NCBI RefSeq assembly: GCF_026151205.1
Contig: NC_087082.1
Location: 6,331,908-6,395,907, forward strand
DNA: 64,000 nucleotides
Origin: Bolinopsis microptera
Lineage: Eukaryota; Ctenophora; Tentaculata; Lobata; Bolinopsidae
Reading direction: 5' to 3'
The notes beneath the pieces are model-generated. The model had not been told where the DNA came from. It worked only from the letters and a program-made list of their open reading frames with translations, and ran no database searches. Positions 45,642-56,341 of the stretch are shown piece after piece. The position numbers were made by a program, and so were the translations under genes. Numbering within the stretch: the first letter of the stretch is position 1; the number at the start of each line of letters is the position of its first letter.

Positions 45642-46937
45642 TTAGGACTTATTTTTAGGATTTCGAAGGTTTGAAGAGTCTGTTAGGTATTTCCCGAATT
45701 CTTTTGTGTGACAAGAGTTCATTATGGTCCTATACTCTTTTAGCATTACAAGGCTTTTCAGGTTATCAGAAAGCTTTGAGCGGAGGGAGTGGTATCCAGG
45801 GCATTCAGTTATGACATGATCCTCAGTTTCTAGGATAGGTGTTTCAAAGAAAGGTAGCTCTTCGAAAAAGCGAATGACGTCTGTGTCTGGAGAGCAGCAA
45901 AAACGACACGTTTTCAATGCTGTGTTGTATCGATCACTAGTATATCGACCTTTCTCTACCCTCAGATCGTGACTGCTAGAGCGAAGTTTAGCAATGTTAG
46001 CTCTCTTAAGCCTGCACGGAATCTGTAAGTACTGTTCTTCACCAAACTCAGGTTTGACCGCGGTGTAGAATGACATCTTCGGCTGGTTGTGAAGATCCTT
46101 TTTCCAGTGGTTCACAAAGGTTTCGTGTATGTGCTCACGTGCTGCAAGAGCGGGGTGTAGGTTTGGTTTAGCGGAGGTGCTCATCTTGATGATAGTGGAC
46201 CAAGTGTCATACCAGGTAAGGTTCAGTTGTTTCTGCTCCTGAAATGTATGGTGCAGAAGTGTGTTCACGTTACCTACTACCGCTTGTGATGCTCTATAGA
46301 AGTAGGCAATACATTGAGGGAGGACGGTCACTGTCCAGGGGGTTCTTCCTGTGTCGCCGTAACAGAAGTTGTTATTTGCCTTTTTGTGGACACCCAATAT
46401 CCATTTAAGAATTTTTAGGTGAGTAGATTCGAGAGCATCTTTTGCTGCTGCTTTTGGGAGACTCACTTCTTGGTTTTTTGAGAGAATGGCTTTCGCGATG
46501 TTGGTCGATGGCAGCCAAACAGGGCATCCGTATGTAGCTGCTGGCTTGACTAAGCTATCGATGAGTTTTAGCATCGTGCTAGTGGAGAGTGCTCTCGTGT
46601 CAATAATTCGTCTCATAGAGAAGAACGAGCGTAGAGCTTTTTTCCTAAGCTCGTCGATTGCTTGTTTGAAGGAACCGTTCAGAGAGAATTGGATTCCAAG
46701 GTAGCAGTATTTTCTTACTGGTGCGATGTCCAAGTTTCCTAGTTTAAATCCGTAAGCACATTTGAGTATTCGTGAGCTTGTGTTAAATACCATCACACTG
46801 GTTTTGTTGATGTTCACAGACAACTCCCACTTTACGGCATAGTCATGCAAGCAGTTCAGCAGTTTCTGTAAGCTGTCCGCATCCAGCGCTAAGAGGACCA
46901 GGTCATCTGCCCAAAGGAGGTGGCTTACTTTTAACAC
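45642..46937 (-). pseudogene. LINE ORF2, downstream part: reverse transcriptase active site, thumb, C-terminus
   Basis: Frame begins just before VSHLLWADDLVLLALDADS, which holds the WADD catalytic aspartates of the reverse transcriptase, followed by LSVNINKTSVMVFNTSSR and YCYLGIQFSLNGSF (palm end and thumb). The C-terminus has CRFCC and EDHVITECPGY, a CCHC-like zinc knuckle common at the end of CR1/L2-type ORF2 proteins. It overlaps the upstream frame by 7 bases. One frameshift near 46931-46937 separates them. Otherwise open for 431 codons, so the copy is young. Confidence 0.88.
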
Positions 46938-49234
46938 CGTTTAGGAGGTACATCCAATTCCTCAATTTGTTCCAGCCTGATGGAGAGCTCGTGGATATAA
47001 AGTTTGAAGAGCTCAGGGGACATTGGATGCCCTTGTTCTGTACCGATCGTAACGTCAATGGCTGCGGAGAGCTTTTGGATCAGCTTGACTCGGGTTGAAG
47101 AGTTGTTGTACATGTGACTGATGCATTCGAAGAATTTGCCTGCTATTCCCATGTTGCTCAACTTGAACAGAAGTGCTTCCCTACATACACTATCGAAAGC
47201 CTTGCGATAGTCAACAAAGCATGCGAATAGTCGCTTCTTCTCTTTCTTGGCGTATTTCTCAATGATTGTATTTAGGGTGAGTATGTGGTCATTACATTGG
47301 GCTCCACTCCTGAATCCAAGTTGATAGGGTCGGTCAGGACAGGCTCTTTCTCTGAATTCGATTAACCGTTTGAGGAGTAGATTCGAAAAGAGTTTACCGA
47401 GACAGCTCCCAATTGTTATGGCCCGATAGTTATCAGGGTTTTGCCGGTCACCCTTCTTATGGAGGGGAGTTGTGATGGAGTTGTTCCAGGGGTAAGTTCC
47501 ATGCTGGAGGCAGGAGTTGAAGAGTTTTACCACGACGAGTTGGAGTTTCTCGTTGGAGTTTTTCAACATTTCGTTGGATATCAGATCATCGGACACACTC
47601 TTATTGTTTTTGAGTTTTTTAGTTGCATCTTTGATTTCCTGTAACGTGAATTCGCGATTCAGTTCATCGACCAGTTCCTTGGTAAGCTGCGGGTTGTTGG
47701 ACAATGGAGTAGAGGTGACATCGTCCCTTGAGTGATCGTTCCTACCACACTTCCGGTTGTAGAGATCATTAAAGAATTTGTGGAAGAGGATGAGATCGTA
47801 AATGTCGAATGGTTCTTCATCTTTGTACTGGTCAGATAGCCGTTTGAGTGCTGCCCAGTTTACATCTCCACTTTCGTTTATCTTCTGGTTCATCTCATAC
47901 AGGAATTTCCCCTTTTTCATCCTCTTAATAGCTCGGTATTCCTTTTTTCTGAGGAAGTGCTGGTCACGAAGGAAGTTGCTGTGTGGGTTACTGTTGGCAT
48001 TTCTGTCGGCTCTGTTGGCCTCCCTTTTAGCATGTCTACAGCTTTGGTCAAACCACTTTTTCTTACTGGTGCGTTTGCCACTTTTGGTCGTAGTAACAAA
48101 ATTCGCAAGATTGTGGTATGTTGCAACCACGTCTTCATTAAGCTGAGCAGCGTCGTTTGCTGTGTTCACTGGTTGATCAAGGAGGCAGTCCATTTTGTCT
48201 TTGAATGACTGATCATTCTGTGCCAGCCGGAACTTAGTTGCTGTGTCTGCAGAGAGGTTCTCTGATAAGTTCCATTTGAAAGCTTTAGGTGCATCTTGGA
48301 TATCTGGCGATTCAAGACTGTTAGAAATCCTTCTTAAAGGGTTTGTCGATATTGACATTGACAGCGCTCTGTGATCGGAATATTGAGAGATGCTCTCAAT
48401 TTTCAGGTGGCGGACTCTGTCATGAAGACTCGTCGAGACGCAAATGTAATCAACTGTGCTGACACCATGCCGCTGAATACAGGTGGGTTCACCGAATATG
48501 TCGCCGAGAGTTCTGCCATTTAGGATGACTAGGCCTGTCATCTGAAGGAGTTCGATGAAGGGTCGCCCATTCGTGTTTAGCTTTGGGTCTGAGTTATTGC
48601 GTTTAGCCAGCTTTTTAGAGAAATGAGCGTCGAGCTCTGTATCCTTCATTAGACTATGGTCTGATAACATGTCGTCCAGAGTGCCAGTTCTAGCATTGAA
48701 ATCCCCGAGAAGAATGATATCCTCGTTCAGAGGAACTCCAGCCAGGAATTCTTGAAGATCCTCTAGAGTTGACATACTGTCTTTAGTTTCCAAACCTTTT
48801 CTTCGCTTCTTGTAGGATCCATTTTTAGGTGAGTCATAGACATTGATAATATAGGTGTTTCGGTCTAGGTCGAAGTAGTTAGCTTTAAGCTTAACTACAA
48901 CGATATCTTCCGTGGAATTCATACGAACGTTGGTTACACCAGCTTTTAAGCTTTTGTGAACTCCGATACATACTCCGCCTGAATTTGATCCCTTCCTGTT
49001 AGAGTTAAAGCAACAGTAGTTACTTAAGTTGATCTCCCCTTTTGTTTCTTGCAGAGCAAAAATATCGTGGTTTTCAAGTAGTTCACGAATTTCGGTTATA
49101 TCAACCTTGGCTCCTTCAATTTTGTCCCGAGAGTGGTTGATATTCCAGCACAGAAACTTAAGGGAGTGGCGGGACCTCGTTGATGTGAGTTTAGTCATTG
49201 CTAAACCTGTTGGTGCTGCGTCTTGTTTTATCAT
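46931..49234 (-). pseudogene. LINE ORF2, upstream part: endonuclease and first part of reverse transcriptase
   Basis: 767 codons. Endonuclease (EEP fold): LKFLCWNINHSRDKIEG, IFALQETKGE, IILLGDFNARTG, VDYICVSTSL and SQYSDHRALSM supply the catalytic Asn, Glu, Asp/Asn and Asp-His. Reverse transcriptase: KKLKNNKSVSDDLISNEMLK, NYRAITIGSCLGKLFSNLLL, QLGFRSGAQCNDH, CFVDYRKAFDSV, GTEQGHPMSPELFKLYI. It ends at a stop just before the catalytic WADD box, which lies in the next frame. It begins overlapping the end of ORF1 by 44 bases, as in many LINEs. Confidence 0.9.
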
Positions 49235-50123
49235 TGTCGTGGTAGCTTATTCGGGGGAGTCGCAGGGTCTTCCTCAGACCCTCCCGGAGGCGAAGCCAAA
49301 GCATCTTTTGACCTCTCTGCCTTAGCTCGAATCCAGTGTTGAACGAATAAGAATTTTGATCGCCAATTTTATCGTTTGAAAAGGTGAAGATCCTATCTTT
49401 GACATCCGGCCTGTGTTTGTGGAGCCAGCTAACATGGTTTCTGGTCTCCTCATTGACGACTTGTATTTTTTCATTGATGCTAGAGTTGTTGGAGGAGGGT
49501 ATCAGCGCTGAAAAGCATATTTGAGCCTTTGTGGTGTTCAGTAAATGTTCGTAGAGTTCCTTCACATTGCTTACAAGACTTGATTTCTTTTTAAGGAAAT
49601 CATTGCTCCCTGTGTGAATGTAAATGCACTCAGGTCTTAGTCTTTTTATAGTGTTGTTGAGCTTCTTTGATTTTTTCAGCATATCTGAGTAACTATCTGC
49701 TTTAAAACAGTGAACATTAAACTGACTGTTAAAGCGCCTCGGGTCAAACTCGTCAAAGCTCTCATCATGGATGAGAAGAACTGTGTGACGCCTGTAGCTA
49801 ACCTTAGCTTCAGCGGCAGAGTTTGTTTCACTGGAACCCCGATCGGGGGGGTTAGTATGTTCTATTCTGTTTCCGAGGTCATATTGGCGGCTTCTAGTGT
49901 TGAGGTTCTCCCGACTTCGCCTCATTTCGCTAGAGGGTCGATCGCCTCTAGAGCCCCTTTCATTGTGGTTTTTCATGTTCTGCTTGTTTGCCACCGTGAA
50001 TGGCGTCTTGTTGCTTTGATCAACCCTCTCTGCCCAGGACATCTCTGCTTGCTTGAGCTCGCTTTCACCTGAACGTGCTGTGGCATCGCTGGAGCTGTTA
50101 CGGTGTACTCTGCATATATACAT
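49191..50123 (-). CDS. LINE ORF1 protein with SGNH/esterase-like domain
   Basis: 310 codons, intact. After a charged, low-complexity N-terminus (about residues 1-110) comes a domain with VLLIHDESFDEFDPRRFNSQ, PECIYIHTGSNDFL and AQICFSALIPSSNN, and near the end FNTGFELRQRGQKMLWLRLR. TGSND matches the block III (GxND) of SGNH hydrolases, found in ORF1 of many CR1/L2-type elements, where it may aid membrane or RNA-particle functions. The usual GDS serine block is altered (HDESF), so catalytic activity is uncertain. Confidence 0.82.
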   Translation of the reverse strand: MYICRVHRNSSSDATARSGESELKQAEMSWAERVDQSNKTPFTVANKQNMKNHNERGSRGDRPSSEMRRSRENLNTRSRQYDLGNRIEHTNPPDRGSSETNSAAEAKVSYRRHTVLLIHDESFDEFDPRRFNSQFNVHCFKADSYSDMLKKSKKLNNTIKRLRPECIYIHTGSNDFLKKKSSLVSNVKELYEHLLNTTKAQICFSALIPSSNNSSINEKIQVVNEETRNHVSWLHKHRPDVKDRIFTFSNDKIGDQNSYSFNTGFELRQRGQKMLWLRLREGLRKTLRLPRISYHDNDKTRRSTNRFSND

Positions 50124-50136
50124 ATATATATATATA

Positions 50137-51525
50137 TTCAGGGATAGACGCTTTGCCAGTGAATTATAGCCTGTATTTAAGTGTCCGTAAATTCTGAAGT
50201 ATAAAAGATACAGCCATTTCGGACCACAGGTCTTGAAGATAATTGTTTAGACTTCAGTTTAGATTATGTTAAAAAGTAATTCAACGTCATCATCACCACT
50301 TGATGACGTCATCAAGTTAACCATTTTTAAAACTTGATTTTTCACAAAGTAGTCATTTTTCAAATCGATTTTACGCCATTGAGGAGTAATTTTATTCAAA
50401 ATTTGAGGAAATTTTTATCCTAGATAATTGTTTAAGCATTCTCAAAATCTACCGGAAAGTGTTTCTAGCTTGCTCCTTCATAAAGATATTCGCTATTGAA
50501 GTTAGTGCTTTTTTAAAGAATAATTTTATAAAAACGCTAATTTTACGTTCTAGTATTCTCTGGTGTTACACCATCCCTTGGGTTGTGGAGCTCAATTTTG
50601 GTTCCTAAAGGTCTAAATTATGTCATAGGCTAGTTTTAAAGTTGAAAATCGAAAAGTTGCACACGTGGGGCCACGCCCAAATTGATAGAAAATTGCTAAA
50701 ATCACTGAAAATTGCTGTTTTCACCAATTTCTGTCAACTTTGGAGTGCCGTTGTGATAACAGTTCTTCTTGAAATACTTTGAAACTTTTCATGCTTATCA
50801 AACTATATATAAAACACCATCACGCAAAAATTGACGGTGATTCAATATTAGATGCGGACGCAACGTCCGCTCAAGGTTTGCACGTGCGAAAGGTTAAAAT
50901 TTTGCTCATTCGTGATTTTGAACAAATTCTGCTTTGCCACGACAGTTTAATGTCATTATTTATGAATTTAATGCCAACTTGAATGAGTATAAAGTGGCAT
51001 ATTCAGTCAGTGATCGACCGATATGCTTACCTAAACACAAGGAAATGTTTTTAAAGGAAAAATTTCGAAATCGTTGAAATCACCTCCTTATTAATATTAA
51101 TGAAGTTATGAGTTTACATTTCGGCTTTGTAAAGTACCCTGACATTATAATCAAAAAGAGATGATATTTGACCAAAACCCATAATCATGGGTAGAGTGGA
51201 CCGCTGCCAGTGTCTCTCTTTCCCAAACAAAAGGCAATGATATCAATTTGAATGACCGTTATCAAATGCAAAATGATACCGAGAATGAAATCGGTCGCTC
51301 GCTTTTCCCATTCATTTACAATTGAAATAGATTACATGTTATAAATCGAAACTTATTACAATTCGTAAGCCATGAATGAGTGGGAAAAGCGAGCGACCGA
51401 TTTCATTCTCGGTATCATTTTGCATTTGATAACGGTCATTCAAATTGATATCATTGCCTTTTGTTTGGGAAAGAGAGACACTGGCAGCGGTCCACTCTAC
51501 CCATGATTATGGGTTTTGGTCAAAT
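50137..51525 (-). mobile_element. Mobile element family X, copy 2 (inverted)
   Basis: Starts TCAGGGATAGACGCTTTGCC and runs through TGACGTCATCAAG, GCACACGTGGGGCCACGCCC and ACGTCCGCTCAAGG-type sequence into the fold-back end at 51171-51525 (GGGTAGAGTGGACCGCTGCC and its complement). It is the reverse complement of 42890-44415. Confidence 0.85.
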
Positions 51526-51539
51526 ATATAATATATATG

Positions 51540-52890
51540 TATATATGTATAGACGCTTTTGGCAGTCAATTGTAGCCTACATTTAAGTGTCCGTAGATCC
51601 AAAAGTATAAACGATACAGTCATCTCGAACCACAGGTTTTAAATATAATCGTTTAAGCTTTAGTTTACATTGTATTGAAAAATAATTTAACGTCATCATC
51701 ATCACTTGATGACGTCATCAAATTAAGTGTTTTTAAAACTTAATTTTTGACAAAGTAACAACTTTTCAAATCGATTTTACTCCATTAAGGAGTAATTTTA
51801 TTCAAAATCTGAGGAAATTTTTAGCTTAGATAATTGTTCAAGCATTCCGAAAATCTACCGGAAAAGTTTCCTACCTTGCTCCTTCATAAAGATATTTGCT
51901 ATTGAAGTTAGTGCTTTTTTGAAGAATAATTTTATAAAAACACAAAAGTTGTGAATTAGTATTCTCTGGTGTTGGGCCATCCCTTGGGTTGTGGAGCTCA
52001 ATTTTGCTTCTTAAAGGTCTAAATTGTGTTATAGGCTAGTTTTAAAGTTAAAAATCGAAAAGTTGCACACGTGGGGACACGCCCAAATTGATTTAAAATA
52101 GCTAAAATCACTAAAAATTGTTATTTTCACGATTTTTATCAACTTTGGAGTCCCGTTGTGATCCAAGTTCTTTTTGAAATCTTCTGAAACTTTGCATGCT
52201 TATCAAACTATATATTAAATACCACTATGCAAAAATTTACGGTGATTCAATATTGTATGCGCACGCAACGTCCGCTCAAAGTTTGCACGTGCGAAAGGTG
52301 AGAATTTTGCTCATTCGTGATTTCGAATATATTCTGCTTTCCACGATATTTAAATGGCATTATATATGAATTTAATGCCAACCTAAATGAGTAAAAAGTG
52401 CCATATTCAGTCGGTTATCGACAGATATACCTACCTAAACACAAGGAAAAGTTTTCAAAGGCAGAATATCGAAATCGTTGAAATTATCTCCTTATTTATG
52501 ATTATGTTAATGAAGTTTCGACTGTGTAAATTATCCTGACATTATAATCAAAAAGAGATGATATTTGACCAAAACCCATAATCATGGGTAGAGTGTACCG
52601 CTGCCAGTGTCTCTCTTTTCCAAACAAAAGGAAATGATATTAATTTGAGGAACCGTCCGCTAATGCAAAATGATACCGAGAATGAAATCGGTCGCTCGCT
52701 TTTCCCATTTAATAAGCTTTATTACAATTCGTAAGCCGTGAATGAATGGGAAAAGCGAGCGACCGATTTCATTCTCGGTATCATTTTGCATTAGCGGACG
52801 GTTCCTCAAATTAATATCATTTCCTTTTGTTTGGAAAAGAGAGACACTGGCAGCGGTACACTCTACCCATGATTATGGGTTTTGGTCAAA
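51540..52890 (-). mobile_element. Mobile element family X, copy 3 (inverted)
   Basis: Directly follows copy 2 in the same orientation, separated by a TATATATGTATATATG stretch. Ends with the fold-back at 52560-52890. Its arms have diverged together (GTGTACCGCTGCC in both, and GCGGACGGTTCCTC in one arm with its complement in the other), so each fold-back keeps self-complementarity. Confidence 0.85.
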
Positions 52891-52904
52891 TATATATATA
52901 TATA

Positions 52905-53443
52905 TATCACGACAATCTGTCGTAAAACAGGGGTTCTAGAAAACCCATTTCCCGATACTCCTGAAACCTGAAACTTTTTTTGCAGTCGATTTGATCAACG
53001 TCTAGACGCCCTGAAAAATTTCAGATCTCTAACTCAATTTTAACATGGTTTTTAAGGCACCTGAATATGGCGATTTTGGGTTTTTTACCGAATTTCGTAT
53101 AACAGTGCTGGCAAGTATTTTATGCAAATTTCTTAAAAATCTCAACATAACTGTTTTTTATTCCTGTCATCTTTGACATCAAATTAGAATGTTTTGAACT
53201 AAAAATAATTCTGCTTAACGACTTCCGATGAGTCTTAATGCCTGGAAAACTCCTGCCGGAGGCGGCGGCCTTCGGCCGCCGCCTCCGGCCGGAGTGCACG
53301 CTTCGCGTGCACAAAAGAGGCTTGTAACGTGTACCAAAGGGGGTATAATAGTAAAGGGGGTATAATAGTAAAGGGGGTATAATAGTAAATGGGGAACATA
53401 GTATACCCACAATAAATGCAACGGTCGTGCTTGCCAGCACTGT
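52905..53443 (-). mobile_element. Mobile element family Y, copy 3 (inverted, with GC hairpins)
   Basis: Starts TATCACGACAATCTGTCGTA and ends GCCAGCACTGTGATATA, the reverse complement of copy 2. Contains twin hairpins at 53255-53289 (16-bp stem, loop TTC) and 53294-53312 (GTGCACGC, TTC, GCGTGCAC), plus three copies of AAAGGGGGTATAATAGT. Confidence 0.85.
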
Positions 53444-55278
53444 GATATAATTATAAGTCAGTAATATTCATTTTGGTTCTTTTACATTTTCAACTTGATT
53501 GTCTGCCAGATAAAATTCAAGGCGATCGATACATCAAAGTTGTTACTATTGCTCTATCGTAATATAATCAACATTTATTTTTAGCTAATGCTCCATTTGA
53601 TATTGTTTTATCAACTTTTAATTTTACCGGGCAAATTTGTGTTTATCATGATATTCGCGAGATTTTTGATTTTTAGCGTGCGTTTCATTTTGTGCTAGCT
53701 TATTATTCTCCGAATTAAGACCTAATATTATGATTAACCTAGGGACATACCTACTGCATGTTCGATATCATGACATGCGCAAAATATTGCAAACAGTCTT
53801 ATAAATAACCGGCCACAATTCTACAACGATACATCCGCTGCCAATAACACTAAGAAAGAGTCTTGTGTGAAGAAATTATAATCTAACACGTCATAGAAAA
53901 ATAAGGTAAAAAACGGATACAATTTTTTCAGAAAAATGTCTTACTTTAAGGTGGTTGTACGGTACGTACTTCTCATCTTAGAGTATCTTGTGTGATTAAA
54001 TTACAATCTTTTTCTTACATTTTCTCTGATCAAGTCCGAACAAGGATTGCTCTATGAACTTGAAGTAGTCAATGTGGTACAAAATGTGGTCATTTTAGAT
54101 TTAACTGACGCAAGAAATTTTGGGAATTCTCTGCGATGATTTCTTGGACCTGTCCTGACCATATTCCGTTGAAATCGCTTTGTTTAAAATTATTACCGAC
54201 AAATACTTACATTTTGACATATTGCACTGGTAAATCTACAAATTATTTTTGGGGTGTTGCTTACCGTAATCGATTTAATTTTAAAAGCATGAGAAAATCT
54301 ATGAAAGTTTAGAAAATATTTCAATTAGCTAAACCTTATTACCTACTACGATGAAATTTGAAACTAGAGAGTGATGAATTCCTCATGAGGTTTTAGCGGA
54401 AAGACACATGATCTTTTTTCGATATATACATTCTCTACAGACCATATAGGTATAGGTATATATGGTCTGTAGAGACTTTAGTCAACTCTTCACAGCTGTC
54501 CATAAAAAATGAATTGTATAATGTATATTGTACTCTTCTCCAATGTATACAAAAATATTGGTTATTGCTTCCAAGTGTCAATCTTGTTCCGTGATCGTAC
54601 ATCACCATTAAACACAGTATAATGTAGGTATAAGAAATAATGACATTAGAGTTTGAAATCCAATATCTTTTTCCAGGCCTCTAACTCAATTTACCTCGCG
54701 GAGATTTATGACTTTAATTTGCACACTCTCGCATACATAATCATGTAATATATGTTGTTGTTGTGCTTATTTTTAGTGATTTGATCGCTGCATGCTGTTC
54801 ATTTGTTTTGTGCATTCTGTAGTAAAATGATTTAAATTATTATATTAATTATCTCCATAATCTCATCAGACTATGAACAACAGCATCATATTTTGCTTTC
54901 ACCTCTGTAAACTTGAATTATTGAATAACATTATCATGATCCTCCCTATAACTAAACACTACAAATTACAATGTAAATATCATGAGCCATCAATTATAGT
55001 GGAGTGTGTAGCTTGAAACACTGTTAAAAGTTCTAGGAAGCCATTTGCTTGCAGCTTTGTTTCGTTTTCGATCCTGTTTCATGTGAAATAGTCACGCAGT
55101 CAAGGAAGTCAGAGAAGTCAGGAATCATCTCTCAGTATAAACTTGCAACGTTGGAAACAGACACACATTTGTAAATACTGAATGGAGTTGGGTTAGAAAC
55201 ATATAAGAGATACGATGGTTTAACTTGTAGAAGCTTTCAATAAACATGTGTTAATCGTCGTCAGCATTTGTAAATAGT
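53444..55278. other. Intergenic upstream of gene 3, nothing recognised
   Basis: AT-rich unique sequence of about 1.8 kb. A TATAGGTATAGGTATATATG patch with inverted GGTCTGTAGAGA sequence (54440-54475) forms a short hairpin. No exon recognised. Confidence 0.5.
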
Positions 55279-55321
55279 CACGTGATGCCCTAATTTGGTC
55301 ACGTGATCAGGTCACCACGTG
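55279..55321. promoter_or_regulatory. Three E-boxes (CACGTG) upstream of gene 3
   Basis: CACGTG at 55279, 55300 and 55316, about 80-120 bp before the likely first exon of gene 3. The cluster resembles the one upstream of calmodulin gene 1 (GTCACGTGATCACGTGATG there, GTCACGTGATCAGGTCACC here). Confidence 0.5.
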
Positions 55322-55397
55322 TCAAAATTACAGAAGGGAAGTCAGGAAATCTCTAAATATAAACTTCAATAGGTTTAGAAACGAAGGACCCAACAAG

Positions 55398-55425
55398 ATG
55401 TTTAATCTGTTTGCCAGACGAACAG
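55398..55425 (+). CDS. Calmodulin-like gene 3, likely exon 1
   Basis: ATG followed by nine codons and one base (MFNLFARRT, then G split), with donor GTAAAG. The phase 1 end joins in frame to the acceptor CTCCCAG at 55958 and gives GRSASGKF. The basic, hydrophobic start could be an N-terminal extension or a targeting segment. The alternative is a start at 55934 (MKHNNTLPG), in the same frame without the intron. I prefer the spliced version because acceptor, donor and phase agree. Confidence 0.5.
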
Positions 55426-55958
55426 GTAAAGAAGCTAATTTAATCTTATTTTAATGGCAATCTCTTCTGAAGTAATATAGTTTGATAGTTGGGGACGAAG
55501 TTAGAGTCTCCACTCAGTGTTTCAAAACAATTAGTTGCCGACATTTCGGCACAAGCCTTTGTCATAGACAGGACTTTACAATAACTTACATAGCTAATAA
55601 ATGTAATAGATTTTTAGTATTGTAACTAATAAGTTTAAAACTCAAAAGAAGCTGATAATTCGGACCATCATAACTGCACAAAAAGGTATGTTTATCTTTA
55701 TGAATGCACGTGATACACATTCTGAGTTGTTAGATAGCAATCATAATAATGTAATTACAGCACTACAAATCTATTACATTCATTTAGTATTATGTAATGA
55801 GATGGAAACGTTTTTACCATTCCACCCTGGATCCATAATTAAATAAATATGAAGATGTTTTAATTTTTAATGAAAAGCTCGAGTACTATCATTGCGCTTT
55901 GAATCCCTTAGTCTAATAGCTATATTATAAGATATGAAACACAATAATACACTCCCAG

Positions 55959-56161
55959 GCCGTTCCGCGTCCGGCAAGTTCGCGTCCTCTCACTGCCAGC
56001 CCACTGAAACCCGGAAGTGGACTGATGCAGAGTACAAGGCTGCGTTCCGGATGTTTGATCGGGACCGGGACGGGACGATCACAAAGTACGAGCTTCAGAA
56101 GGTCCTGGGAACTCTGGGACAGGAGACTACGGAGGAGGAAATGGATGAGCTCATGGGAGAT
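55959..56161 (+). CDS. Calmodulin-like gene 3, EF1 exon
   Basis: Encodes an N-terminal extension GRSASGKFASSHCQPTETRK, then the EF-hand WTDAEYKAAFRMF DRDRDGTITKYE LQKVLGTLGQETTEEEMDEL, ending MGD in phase 0 with donor GTGAGT. The loop is canonical for calcium. The exon corresponds to calmodulin exons 1 and 2 fused. No following EF2 exon with good similarity was found, so the gene is incomplete as seen, with distant or missing exons. It is on the same strand as calmodulin genes 1 and 2. Confidence 0.82.
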
Positions 56162-56309
56162 GTGAGTATTTTTTCTATCCACCTTTTTGCAAGATGGTTA
56201 GAAGTGGTAGAAAGTGAGGTAGAAAGTGAGGTAGGAAGTGATGTAGGAAGTGAGGTAGGCTTTTTGTGTCAGGTGTCATAATGATAAAAGAAAACATGTG
56301 CTCCTTCAT

Positions 56310-56341
56310 AAAGAAGGAGATGAATGAGCTGATGGGAGATG
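56310..56341 (+). pseudogene. Duplicated 3' end of the gene 3 EF1 exon
   Basis: AAGGAGATGAATGAGCTGAT then GGGAGAT followed by GTGAGTATTCTG repeats the end of the EF1 exon and its donor (MDELMGD|GTGAGTATTTTT). Only the last ten or so codons are copied, so this is a fragment or a second usable donor. Confidence 0.75.

Larger units (their letters stand above)
45402..50130 (-). mobile_element. Nearly full-length CR1/L2-like LINE retrotransposon
   Basis: Minus-strand non-LTR element with ORF1 (49191-50123), overlapping ORF2 (45642-49234, one frameshift) and a short 3' UTR ending in about four copies of the 10-bp repeat TTTAATCCTG at 45402-45445. Terminal short repeats are typical of CR1/L2-type LINEs rather than a poly(A) tail. 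It is inserted in AT-repeat sequence at the end of a Y element, between elements X/Y on the left and inverted X on the right. Confidence 0.88.
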
